64,000 nt of DNA, taken from contig NC_057920.1 of assembly GCF_018873765.1 (NCBI RefSeq), positions 12,289,307 to 12,353,306 of the forward strand. Reading direction: 5' to 3'. Under the pieces are notes generated by a model. It did no database searches. It saw only the letters and a list, made by a program, of their open reading frames with translations, and was not told the DNA's origin. Made by a program: the position numbers and the translations under genes. This document shows, piece after piece, positions 33,726-43,224 of the stretch; positions within the stretch are counted from its first letter, which is position 1; each line of letters starts with the position of its first letter. This DNA is from Telopea speciosissima (Eukaryota > Streptophyta > Magnoliopsida > Proteales > Proteaceae).

Positions 33726-35379
33726 ACAATGGAATGAATTTACTCTCAGTATCTCAAAAAGGACTCTATTTGGACGGTCCAGTGCACTCCTGATTCATTA
33801 TAGGCTTGGAGGACAATCCTAAAGCATTGATATTAAGAGTTGAAACCGGTGGTTTTACACAGTTCAAATGCCTAAAGACCAACGAGTTCACTTGAGACTC
33901 AGCTAGTCAACTCTTCCCAATTGAATTTTTGAGGTGACTTAACAGTCCAGATTAAGTCACATACTTCAGCTAAGTTGATTTTGGTCAGAACTCCGAGTAC
34001 AGTTGGCTAAAACAATTGCCATGTGGCAATAACAGATCAAGGCATCGTAGGCATCTTATATACTTTATTTTATTTTTGTCTATCCTATCTAGCTGCCCAA
34101 CGGGACTTTACTACAACTACAATAGATTTTTTTAACCATTACAAGGGAGAGGGGGAGGGGGGGAAGGGGTGCCTAACTAGCTTATGGCAGAAATGTGAAA
34201 CATGAGAATCAATCCCTTGACCTCTTGGGGGCATGCACTCTATTGACAAGCCACTGACCAACTGACCAAGCAGGTGTTCACCTTTATTTTAAAGTTGGTC
34301 CTGAAAATCCGGATTGCAAGCGGTTCATGCGAGCAGTATGGAATAAGTTGATTCGATGGAGATGGGTACGATATCACAGAGGTGGATTGCCTTTCGCAAA
34401 AGAAAAATCTTCCAGAGGAGAAGCTCAACATGCATGACACAGTTAATTCTCACAGTGTTCTCACTACTTGAGAAGCATTTCGTTTGGTGTCAAGCTCAGG
34501 TGTGGGCTTTAGGCCTGGTCATAAGTTTTAGGCTTCAGATTTTTGGGCCAGTTATGGGCTTGACTTTGCAAGCCTATAAACTGTTGGGAACGGGCATGAG
34601 GCCTTTGAGTGATATCCCAAGTAAGTCCTCTATATCACTCATGGTTTTAGACCATGGTATCAAATCGGGTATCAGTCACTTGCAAAACCGATATGATACC
34701 GATATGGTATCGACAAGAATTGATCATATTGGACAAAATTGCCCTTGATTTCCTTTTAAAAAGAGGATTTTTGAATTGTTTTACCCCTTGTCCCTACAGT
34801 GTATCGGCACAGTATCGGGATCAGCCACAGCCAAAACTGTTACATATCACCCAATACGGGCGATACGATACCGATACCTCAAACCATGGTATTACTAAAT
34901 GCAATCTCCTAGCATAGATGAACATCATTTACTCTGTTACCATGTCAAAAAAATTAGTTACACAATATACTAGGCCCAGCAATAGAAATATAGATGTAAA
35001 CTAGTCATATAAATTTCATTAGGGAAAGGTTCCCTTGAAAGTGTAAACTAAACTTGGCTTAAAAACCTTATTATGGCCAGAGATTAATTTTTTTGAGTGG
35101 GTTGTTGGGCCTACCTTATCTAAATTGGACCTTAGTTTGGGCTTGTGCTTAAAATCATATGGACGTCTTGGGCCTTGCTACTAGACTCATTTAATCTGGA
35201 TGGCTGATTTTATATTGATTCATGTGAACCTATGGAATGAAAGGAATTGTAGAAAAATTGATGGAAATGGACGGAACTCTAATGCTTTGATGCTGTAAAT
35301 TAACAAGGACTTACCAGAGGCCAGTTCCAGTGGAGGACGTGGTTATTGTTAAGCAGCTAGGTATTATTTCCCTCGCTCT
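33726..35379. other. Array spacer with a MITE-like insertion
   Basis: 33840-34000 matches 16255-16400, 34480-34620 matches 16560-16690, and 34980-35170 matches 18290-18500. ~34641-34888 is a MITE-like insert full of 'gataccgatatgg' words, bounded by 'ggttttagaccatgg' and 'ctcaaaccatgg'. No gene is seen. Confidence 0.55.
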
Positions 35380-35765
35380 CCTTCCTCTAAAGTCATGGAA
35401 GTTCTTTGGTGTAGTACTACTCAGTTGGGCTGGGCTAGACTAAGTTAAACATTGATGGTTGTTCGTTAGGGAATCCGGGCCATGTAGTTGCAGACTTGCA
35501 CGTGGTATTTTCATAAATTCAACAAAGACTCCTCAAGGGTATTTCTCTCATTATTTGGGAGTATACTCAAATTTTTTTTTTAGGATTCTCAGCCTTTTTT
35601 ATTGGTGTTAAGATTTCCAGAGAGGATGATCCATAGTGTTGAATTAGATTCTACTGCCATAGTGTCTTGTGTTCTATCCCAAGTTACTCCTTGGAGATTT
35701 CAGTGGCAATGGAATATCAATTACTTGGAGGATGATCCACTGCTATAGGGAATTTAACTCTATAG
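35380..35765 (+). pseudogene. LINE RNase H-like (RVT_3) remnant
   Basis: A plus-strand frame from ~35435 reads KLNIDGCSLGNPGHVVADLH, the N-terminal RNase H signature ('LNxDGaxxGNPG'). About 200 bp further on is VELDSTAIVSCVLSQVTPWR with WNINYLEDD, the C-terminal part. Stops and a poly-T insertion break the frame. With 10745-11215 it marks an ancient LINE in the array units. Confidence 0.65.
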
Positions 35766-35809
35766 CTTACCTATTACCCAAAAGAAAATAAAAAATGGGG
35801 GAGTATCTC

Positions 35810-36010
35810 CTTGGTTTTAGTGCATGGTATTGAAACGGGTATCGGAAACACGCAAAACCGATACAATATCGATACGGTATCGGCTTGGATCAGCTATATC
35901 GGATAAAATTATCCCTAAATTTCTTTTAAAATGAGTTTTCTGACATTTTACCCCTTGTCTGTACCATGCGGGTATCGATATTGATGACTAGCAAAACTGG
36001 TATGTATCAT
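35810..36010. mobile_element. MITE-like repeat related to 34641-34888
   Basis: 'catggtattgaaacgggtat', 'cgatacggtatcgg' and 'cattttaccccttgtc' match the element at 34641-34888 in order. Its right end is less clear. Confidence 0.5.
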
Positions 36011-36136
36011 CTGGAAACCATGAGTATCCCTCCTCCTTTTGTGTCACACGAGATCGTCTGGGATGCTCAATGTAGACCAAATTTAGTGCTCTTGTCATCT
36101 CAAGATGGCAATGCCATAAGTGGAGGAGGTTCAAGT

Positions 36137-36326
36137 GGACTCGGCTCCTGTCAATCCGGGCAGTTGGACTGCATTTGCAGCGCCAGAGGTGAGGCAGCAC
36201 GCATTTACTGTCTTACCCCTGTTAGAGCGCCTTGCCCCAGTAGGGGTAAGGCGATAAATGTGCATCACCTCACTTCTGGCGCTGCACATGCAGCCCAACT
36301 GCCCGGATTGGCAGGATCTTTTTCAA
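36137..36326. mobile_element. Hairpin element L, 190 bp, near-perfect arms
   Basis: 'aatccgggcagttgg' opposes 'ccaactgcccggatt', and 'gcagcgccagaggtgagg' opposes 'cctcacttctggcgctgc'. The core is 'cttaccccactg'-like: 'cttacccctgttagagcgcc' with 'gtaggggtaaggcgat'. AGGTTCAAGT occurs at 36127-36136 and 36326-36335, a perfect 9-10 bp target duplication. Confidence 0.85.
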
Positions 36327-36335
36327 GGTTCAAGT

Positions 36336-37700
36336 TATCGTTAAGATATGCCTACGTTTATCTTTTACATCTTTTTTTCAAATTTTTCTTTATAAAATTT
36401 TCTATCTTCTAAAAAGAAAGAAAAAATTACATTGGAAAATATGCCCCTTTTAGTAAATAGGTTATCATATGCATAACCCCAAAAAATGGGTTATGATCAG
36501 GTTTGTATTTGAAAAGATCCTGGGAACACCCATGCACGAATCACTTGATGGGTTGGGTTAGAGTCTATTTTAGGCATGGCATTGATGTAATCGCTCCACT
36601 ACTCATTTGCTACTTTATACATTTATATATAAAAGGAAAAGGTTCTCTGAGCCGACTACGAAGGATACATTAGTATCATATCTATTTCTCTTTTTTTTCA
36701 TAAAAAATGACCTCTTTGCCCCCCTTTTAATTCGATTCAATTTAAAAAATGATTAGTTTTGATTCTGATTTTTTATTCTAATTCTAAATTGATACCCTTA
36801 ATTAGACATGTTTGCTTTAGATTAATTAGGGGAATTGAGAAGAGAAAATATATATATTTTTTTATAAAAAAAAAGATTTTCTATGGAGGAGTATATTGCC
36901 CACCATCAGACACAGAAGGGACGAAATAACCTCCCCACCACATGAGACATGGAAATTGTAGCCCATGATGCTAATGCTCGCACTCAAATTGGCCCATGCT
37001 TATACACACTCTCCAAACACAGAGAAGACCGACCTTTTTCTTTTTAACTTGTTAGTCACACCTGAGTACATGGGGAGTCATTAATTTTTAAATTAAGTTG
37101 GATTCTGTCCTGTCAGACCAATGAGAATCTTGTTTGAAACCGACTTCCATCGTTGTCTCTATTATTATTATTGCAAAATTAAATTAAATATTAATTTTTA
37201 TGAACAAGGTCATAGGTCCGAGTCCAACCACATATATAGGGAGCTTTTTGGCATATATAGTTCAAATATCTTAATCAAGAGAGAGAGAGAGAGAGATCTT
37301 TAAGGAAAATCTTGGGAAGTTCAGGTGGTTAGAACTATCTCATGCTTCCACATGAAAAAATTGAGACGCAAAGTTAAAAAGTAGGCTGCTGCTCTTCTTT
37401 GGTCAAAATAGGAGTTCCGTGAGCCCATTAGGGCCATGAAGCTTCTAATTAAGTCTTTCCACGATCAAAGGAAGTGAACAACTTGCACAGCAAGAAACCC
37501 CTTTAATTTTATAAGCCGTAGCTACTCTCTATACTCAGAAATCCATTGGGTCTCTTTATTTGGTTGGCCCTCAAAGGGTTGTTCTAACTCTATAACGCAC
37601 TTCATGACAACCGTGTGATGATACGCCACAACAAAATGTGTGATACTACATTTGGTATGAATTTTTCTTTTTCTTTTTCTTTTTTTTGGGATGGGGGGGA
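36336..37700. other. Array spacer, unit 5
   Basis: 36440-36610 matches ~18750-18850 and ~19120. 37085-37170 matches ~26215, 37270-37420 matches ~10060-10190, and 37505-37650 matches ~10370-10500. No gene is seen. Confidence 0.55.
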
Positions 37701-37714
37701 TTCGTTATCGTCTA

Positions 37715-37830
37715 CGGTTCTCTAGTTCCTCCCACAAGAGGGGGGTGGGATCCACCCAGGGCACTAACCGAACACTCTGCCCAGGTGGGGTCCACCCTCC
37801 TCTTGTGAGAGGCACTAGAGAACTGCACCG
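37715..37830. mobile_element. Hairpin element M
   Basis: 'ggttctctagttcctcccac' opposes 'gaggcactagagaac', and 'gaggggggtgggatccaccc' opposes 'gtggggtccaccctcctc'. The centre has 'aaccgaacactctgccc', the complement of the common core. No target duplication was identified. Confidence 0.7.
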
Positions 37831-37894
37831 GTCAGGGAACCGCATAGGAAAAAAATTCGGGGGAAGGGAGGGTGCATCGGGTGGTGCACAATAC

Positions 37895-37990
37895 TTGAGA
37901 GGATAAAAATCCATCACTCTCCTTGTGTGGTGCACCGTCCAATACACCTCGTAGGTGCATTAGGGAGTGCACTTGAGAGGATAAAAATTG
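37895..37990. mobile_element. Short hairpin element N
   Basis: Direct and inverted copies of 'cttgagaggataaaaatcc' and 'gtggtgca' / 'gtgcatta' surround 'ccgtccaatacacctcg'. The outer words are the same as in hairpins Z and S. It appears truncated or compound with 37860-37910. Confidence 0.5.
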
Positions 37991-38009
37991 GGGTTGGGGG
38001 TGGTGGGGG

Positions 38010-38180
38010 GGTACTTCCGCTTGCCCCTACTGCCTTGTGTGCCCCACACACAAGCAAGGCTGAATGTACCGCCTAACCCTTGCCCGAGCACCTTGCCCGA
38101 GCGGGGGGTAAGGCGGTACTTTCTGCAGCACTTGTGTGTGGGGGCGCATAGCAGAACCGGGCAGGCGAAAGTAGAGGAGT
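38010..38180. mobile_element. Hairpin element O, same arms as hairpin G
   Basis: 'tacttccgcttgcccctact' opposes 'cgggcaggcgaaagta'. The core is 'gtaccgcctaacccttgccc' ... 'gagcggggggtaaggcggta' and contains the 'cttgcccgagc' word twice. It is followed by 'gaggagtcgaatc'. Confidence 0.75.
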
Positions 38181-38596
38181 CGAATCTGGGAGGGACACTG
38201 ATCCCAAGTTAAATGCCAATGGCCAATCCGATAAAGATCCCACAATCCATGATCTGGCCATTAATTTGACTTTAGTGATAGAAAAATATGAAAGTATCAA
38301 ACCGAAGCCAGCCAGATAAAGAATCGATTTTATTTCGGATTGTGTTTGGTCCGATTTTTCATTTGGTGTGATTTTCGGACAATCCGATATTCCGTTGTGA
38401 TATAGTTTTCAGCTGATTCCATAATATCCCAAACCATAGCCAGCCCGATATAATATCGGTTTAGTTCGGTTTGGACTTTTTTTGTTCAATTCAGTGCTTT
38501 TAGCAGTTCAGTTTAGGGTTTGACAACCCCTAGCGGTGATTCATCTCAACCATTTGTAATGAAATCTCCTTTCTCTTTTCTTTTTTTCCTTGAGAA
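38181..38596. other. hAT-like repeat sequence between hairpins
   Basis: 'atcaaaccgaagccagccag' and 'gtttagggtttgacaacccc' (~38290-38530) resemble the right half of the hAT-like element at 12615-13882. No gene was found. Confidence 0.4.
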
Positions 38597-38605
38597 TATA
38601 ATTTA

Positions 38606-38741
38606 GGAGCGTTGTTCTCTGTGCCGCAGCGCAGGCTGCGCCCAGGCACATGGGGGTGGGCGCAATGACCAACCTGCCCCCTGTACAGGCTTCCCATGTG
38701 CCTAAGCACAGGTTGTGCTGCGGCACAGAAAACATTCTCCC
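38606..38741. mobile_element. Hairpin element P, 136 bp, perfect 9-bp target duplication
   Basis: TATAATTTA is at 38597-38605 and 38742-38750. 'gttctctgtgccgcagcgca' opposes 'tgctgcggcacagaaaac', and 'ccaggcacatggg' opposes 'cccatgtgcct'. It is the same size as hairpin E, with related arms and internal 'gcaatga'. Confidence 0.85.
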
Positions 38742-38750
38742 TATAATTTA

Positions 38751-39218
38751 TTAGAGGATTATAGAAAGATCTTACGTGTTGAGAGATTAGTCCCACATCG
38801 GCTACTAATAATCCTATATAGCCCTCTTATATACCTGGAAAACTCTCCACCAAACAATTCGAAGTTTTGGGATGACACTTCACCGTATCCTCATGTCTGC
38901 AAGACAAACTGCCACACGTCCGATTTTGAAGGTCAAACAGGGAAAATTAAGAAGATGGAATGGGAATATATAGTCAAATATACCTTTTTATTATATACAC
39001 AAAGAAATCAAACATATATAGTTTCCTTCTTTACTTGGAGAGGGACTCTAAATCATATTGTATTATATTACAGTGCAGAGCTGCATGGAATAACCTACTT
39101 TTCTAAGGTCACTGGTGAAGCAACCAAACAAGTTTTTTTTTTTTTAAAAAAAAAAAGGACTTCATATGGGAAACTCTAATAACTAATACAAGACCACTAG
39201 CTACCAGTTGTGAATGGA
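38751..39218. other. 3' flank of CEP-5
   Basis: ~38770-38900 contains 'attagtcccacatcggc', a TRIM/LTR-type motif seen inverted near 17785. 38945-39110 is the block 3' of CEP genes found in other units. Poly-T/poly-A tracts are at ~39125-39155. Confidence 0.5.
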
Positions 39219-39560
39219 TTAATGACCGATGCCTGGACTGTTACCGGAGTTCATTGGCCGGTCGAGTTGTACATGACCTGGTGGTGGAGGTGATGGTGAA
39301 TCGTCTACTAATGGAACTTCAGGCTTTGCAGCTTCAGCTTCAATATTGTCTTGGATATGAACAAGGCTTGCAGCTGCCTGAAATTCTTTTGCTATCGTTG
39401 TTCTACTCGTTGCATGGTCACCATCACGCAAGGTATTATTGATATTATCACTAATATTTCATGATGCAGTTTCAATATTGTTAGACTCCTCGGCATGAGA
39501 GAAAGCAAAGAGAAGAAGAAGAAGAACAGAAGCAAAGATGATGAAGTCGACCTTCCCCAT
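39219..39560 (-). pseudogene. CEP: CEP-5: CEP gene with one in-frame stop, altered domain
   Basis: From the conserved ATG at 39560 (MGKVDFIIFASVLLLLLFAF) the frame is uninterrupted for 33 codons. It then meets TGA at 39459-39461, where CEP-1 and CEP-2 have AGA. Reading on in the same frame gives TLRDGDHATSRTTIAKEFQ, an acidic/Pro segment, and LDRPMNSGNSPGIGH. There is no frameshift over 114 codons. The EGRHLK segment after the signal peptide is missing. The domain has lost FRPT and Pro7. A TAA falls directly after the His that ends the mature peptide in other CEPs; the remnant SIHN tail follows it. Shared MGKV and S-G-N-S-P-G place it with CEP-3. A short secreted product of 33 residues is possible, but no CEP would be made without readthrough. 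A sequencing error or allelic stop cannot be excluded. Confidence 0.85.
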
Positions 39561-39743
39561 ACTCAACTCCTACTGATCGATATTATTAATAGAGTACTTC
39601 ACTGAATCAGAAGAACCGATCGAGAAAAAATTGTGGAAACCAGAACGATAATTAAAGAGAGAGAGAGAGAGAGCAGGGAGAGATAATTAAAAACAACTTA
39701 AGGTTAGAGGCGAGGGATACTTCAACTGGAGTACTCCATGGGG

Positions 39744-39751
39744 TATTTATA
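39744..39751 (-). promoter_or_regulatory. TATA box of CEP-5
   Basis: The minus strand reads TATAAATA in the conserved promoter module, so the promoter looks intact despite the broken frame. (GA)n tracts flank it (~39655-39674 and ~39772-39800). Confidence 0.7.
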
Positions 39752-39766
39752 GTGGTTACTAGTACT

Positions 39767-39803
<37 letters not shown>

Positions 39804-39946
39804 CGTGGAAGAAGCAACCAATGGGAATTGAGAAGAAGATTCGAGGGACTAGGACAGTATATACTGAAAGGGACAAAAAATAAAGTTGATACTACGGATG
39901 TTTCTTATGTTTAAGAGTTGGGGCCGGGAACAATCCCAACAAAAAC

Positions 39947-40133
39947 GGACTTAACTCCTCTCAGGTTTCTTACCCAGTCAGGTTCGTAGATTCCTCTAAT
40001 AGGGGGCCGAAAATGACGACCTCACCCCCTGTCCGAACACACTGACAGGGTGGGGTGAGGTCGTCATTTCTGCCCTCCTTATGAGAGGAACCTACGAACC
40101 TGACCAGGTAGGGAACCTGAGAAGAGAAAAATT
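39947..40133. mobile_element. Hairpin element Q, 187 bp, upstream of CEP-5
   Basis: 'acccagtcaggttcgtagat' opposes 'cctacgaacctgaccagg', and 'aatgacgacctcaccccctg' opposes 'ggtggggtgaggtcgtcatt'. The loop is 'tccgaacacactgac'. CAACAAAAAC occurs at 39937-39946 and 40134-40143. Confidence 0.85.
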
Positions 40134-40143
40134 CAACAAAAAC

Positions 40144-40501
40144 TATATCTAAAAAGAAAAAGAAAAAAATAAATGATAAAGACTAGTTGGATTGATTTGT
40201 GGATCCCTTCTTCATCGCTAACATCCCTTATATAATTGTTACTGGCAATCCCTTATAGTTACTTGTTGGATTGATAAATATGGTATTTCGATCGGATGAC
40301 CGAAATGGGGTATAAACAAGAGTGTAGGCTCTCGATCTCTACCAGGTTGACTGTGAGGGAATCGGAAAAATGGAATTTTCATAAATGAGATCGGACTGAT
40401 TGAACCAATCAAAATCGATTTACCATTTCATGGGGGATAAGCCAACTTAGCTTGAATGCACTATACAAACAGAGAAATGTATTTAATACAGATTTAGGGA
40501 A

Positions 40502-40536
<35 letters not shown>

Positions 40537-41438
40537 TAATAAGCTTTCTATAATTCTTAGCTGTTGGGTTGTATTATTGCACTTTTATATATTGACCATG
40601 ATTGATTTATAAACAAAGGTATTTGGGAGACAAGTAGTTGGCGGACCCCACTACTGACCTTTCCACAAACAGAAGCTGTGAATCTTTATACCAATAAAAA
40701 CAAAGGAAACCACTGCTTCTGCTTTTCCAAGACTTTTCACGAATAGCAAGTCGTGAATAGTCTACTGGACGTGAGACTTTTTAAAGTTAACCAAAATAGC
40801 TTTGTGGGTATGACCAAAAATTTTCTATAGTATCCCCCCATCCTCTCCCCCTCGCCATGGTTGTTTTGTATTTTTTGTTTTTCATTTTCTAATTTTCCTT
40901 TTACATGTCAAAGTTTGTTAGTGATGTGGTCACATAGTCTCAGTCTTATCTCCAAAGAATTGGTCAAAAAGACTATAACCGAGTTGAGAGAAAATAAAGG
41001 GGCAATTCTGTGATTGTGGAATAGAAACGTTGCTCTCTTCAACAACTCTAAAAATGACTCATATATTAATGAAACATAAGAGTTGGAAGTGATATTAATT
41101 AACAACTCAAGAGATTAGCAGTTACTTTGGAACTCTTCAATGTGTGCATTCCCACTGATCATACTCGAAAAAATAACTAATTGCCTTAAGGGTTTGTGCT
41201 AGAATGATTATGAGGATATTCACCACTTGTTTTTTGCCTGTCTATTCTCTTCTCGTACTTAGATATTTCGTAAATGTTGGTCAACTAGGAGAAGGATCCT
41301 CAAGTTTGTTAAGTGAGAAAGATTTCCATTTCCTCTAATCCATGAACACTAAGCCCAACAATATTCGCATAGGATAAAGTTTGCCCTCACCAATGTGGTA
41401 ATGGTTTATCGCACCGTACTAGGGTTCACAAACCCTAT
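40144..41438. other. Array spacer, unit 6 side
   Basis: 40440-40480 and 40540-40640 are array blocks. A (TTA)n microsatellite spans ~40506-40536. The LINE trace NDYEDIHHLFFACLFSSR is readable at ~41197-41255. 41300-41420 matches ~24510-24640. No intact gene. Confidence 0.5.
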
Positions 41439-41439
41439 G

Positions 41440-41785
41440 GTCCCGTTTGTTTGATGGGGACTTAGGTAGGGTGGGAGAATTGAGGTAGGAAAGTATTGAT
41501 GTAGCACTTCAAAATCTCATCCCAATCTTGTTTGTTTAACATGGGGTGGTGAACTACAAAAACTCAGGGAACAGTATTAAATGTTTTGTCTGCTCACATG
41601 ACATTTGAAAATTCTACTGCCATGGTATCCAAAGTTCTACAAATAACAAAGGACTTTGGTTACTGTTCATGGGAAAAGTTAAAAAAAAAAACCCCATACC
41701 CCAACCCACTACATTGTGGGACCTAGTCCCACAACATTCCCACCCCATCCTCCTTGTCAAACAAACTGGGGGGGGGGGGGGGTTA
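41440..41785. mobile_element. MITE with GTTTGTTTGA-type inverted termini
   Basis: 'ggtcccgtttgtttgatggg' at the left opposes 'ttgtcaaacaaactgggggg' at the right. The paralogous sequence near 24650 ('cacaaacctctatagggttt') lacks the insert, which defines the site. The duplication is at most 3 bp, so PIF/Harbinger is possible but not shown. Confidence 0.65.
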
Positions 41786-41879
41786 TAGGGTTTTAGTATG
41801 TTTTCTAAAATACCCTTCTTATACTTTCTCGTGTGTTATTGGTGAAGCCTGATCTCAGTTTTAATTTAGAAAGTATTGT

Positions 41880-42142
41880 GATTCTTCGGCAAGATGTTTG
41901 CCTTCAAAATACGCGTAAACGGCCAAAAAGTGCATACGTCAACGCCGAAGGCTAACGTGGTTATCTCTTCGAGAGAGGTGTGTGAGGGTTTGTAATTTCT
42001 TCAAGGAAATAATGGATTTGGACTATCGCTCTACCGTGGATGTAGCCTACCTTCTTGAGAGTGAACCACGTAAATCTTTATCTTGTGTGTGTGTTCTTTC
42101 TCTTCTCCTTGTTTTCTTTTGCAAATCGCTATTCTGCTGCGT
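41880..42142 (+). mobile_element. Copia-type LTR 3' fragment
   Basis: 'tcgctctaccgtggatgtag', 'gagagtgaaccacgtaaatc' and 'tgtgtgtgttctttctcttc' are the usual 3' half of a plant copia LTR. It is interrupted at 42143 by the LTR of the next element, so the insertions appear nested. Confidence 0.55.
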
Positions 42143-42366
42143 TGTTATTGTAAGGGTAGTTATGTAATATTCCTTCATATGTTCTAATATAATCCTACTT
42201 GTGTTTATGCCCAGGCTACGAGGGGCAATCTAGTAACTAGCCCATCTGACCTAAACCCTAGTTTCTCTATATATACTAGCTGGAGGCAGCAGTCTGTGTA
42301 TTCCAAACTAGATATTCAGGGTGTAATGCTTTAAGCAACCTTGTGCTTAAACCCTAAACCCTAACA
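42143..42366 (+). mobile_element. 5' LTR of the copia element
   Basis: Starts TGTTATTG and ends CCCTAACA, giving TG...CA termini over 224 bp. The TATA-like 'ctatatatactag' is at ~42268. The same LTR family occurs at 1-235. No matching 3' LTR exists in the window. The sequence just after it does not match the usual initiator-Met primer binding site, so the exact 3' end is uncertain. Confidence 0.65.
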
Positions 42367-42921
42367 ATCTTAAAGCATTAGGATTTTCGTTTCTTTGCGA
42401 TCAAGATCGGCTTTGGATTTCGGATTCACGTTCGACTTCGTCTCAATTCTGATTTTCTGATCGACTTTAGAGTTTTTATTTGATCGACCTTTTGGTGATC
42501 ATGGAATCTGATCACGGTTACTGTTTTATCAAAGACGACATCGATCAAAGCTCTTGCATCACGGTTCCAGTTTGAGAGGTAATTCTTTATCAAACGATCA
42601 ATCAAGCTTGGAGATCTATCTTCACGATTTTGTTCGAACGTGCGTCACGGCTTTCATTTCTCAAAGTTTTGTTTTGATTTGGTTTTAAAACAAAGCTGCA
42701 ACGTTTGCAGACCTTGGCATTGAACCTTTATCAAAGGTTTTTTATTTGGTTGTTTGATTACAAAGACAAAAGCAATTAATCCCTTTTGATTTGATTGGTT
42801 TGAACCAAAAAAAAAAATCAAATCAAAAGAAGTTTTGGAGTTTACCTTTTGGCAGAGTACGTTATTGGCAGGGAATTTCTATTTTTCAAAGCTCTTTTCT
42901 ATTTCCTTGATTTGACTACTC

Positions 42922-42953
<32 letters not shown>

Positions 42954-43224
42954 AGAAGACAAAAGGGTTTAACTTTTGATTTGTTTTTGAGATCGGTCAC
43001 TACCTACGGGTTGCGACCAGTGCCAGCCGTCACCAAACAGCAGCCAATGACCCGTGCCTGCCAGCACTAGAGTGCCCACCACGACTGTCGATGTCGCAGC
43101 ACTGCCGCCATTCTTTCCTCCGTCGTCTAAATCCAGGGTTCTCCATCTCAGGTGTGACTGTTCCTTGAGCATTTATTTTTTTTATTTGAATTTTTGCTTG
43201 GGTATATAAACAAATCACATAAAT
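42367..43224 (+). mobile_element. Untranslated leader of the copia element
   Basis: Between the LTR and the gag start there is no conserved frame. A 24-A run sits at ~42925-42948, and 42970-43150 is GC-richer. It is interpreted as leader sequence from its position. Confidence 0.5.

Noticed and set aside
38715..39179. 154-codon frame 3' of CEP-5
   Set aside because: It crosses the end of hairpin P, an LTR-type motif and the block common to CEP 3' flanks, and the frame is not kept in the other units.
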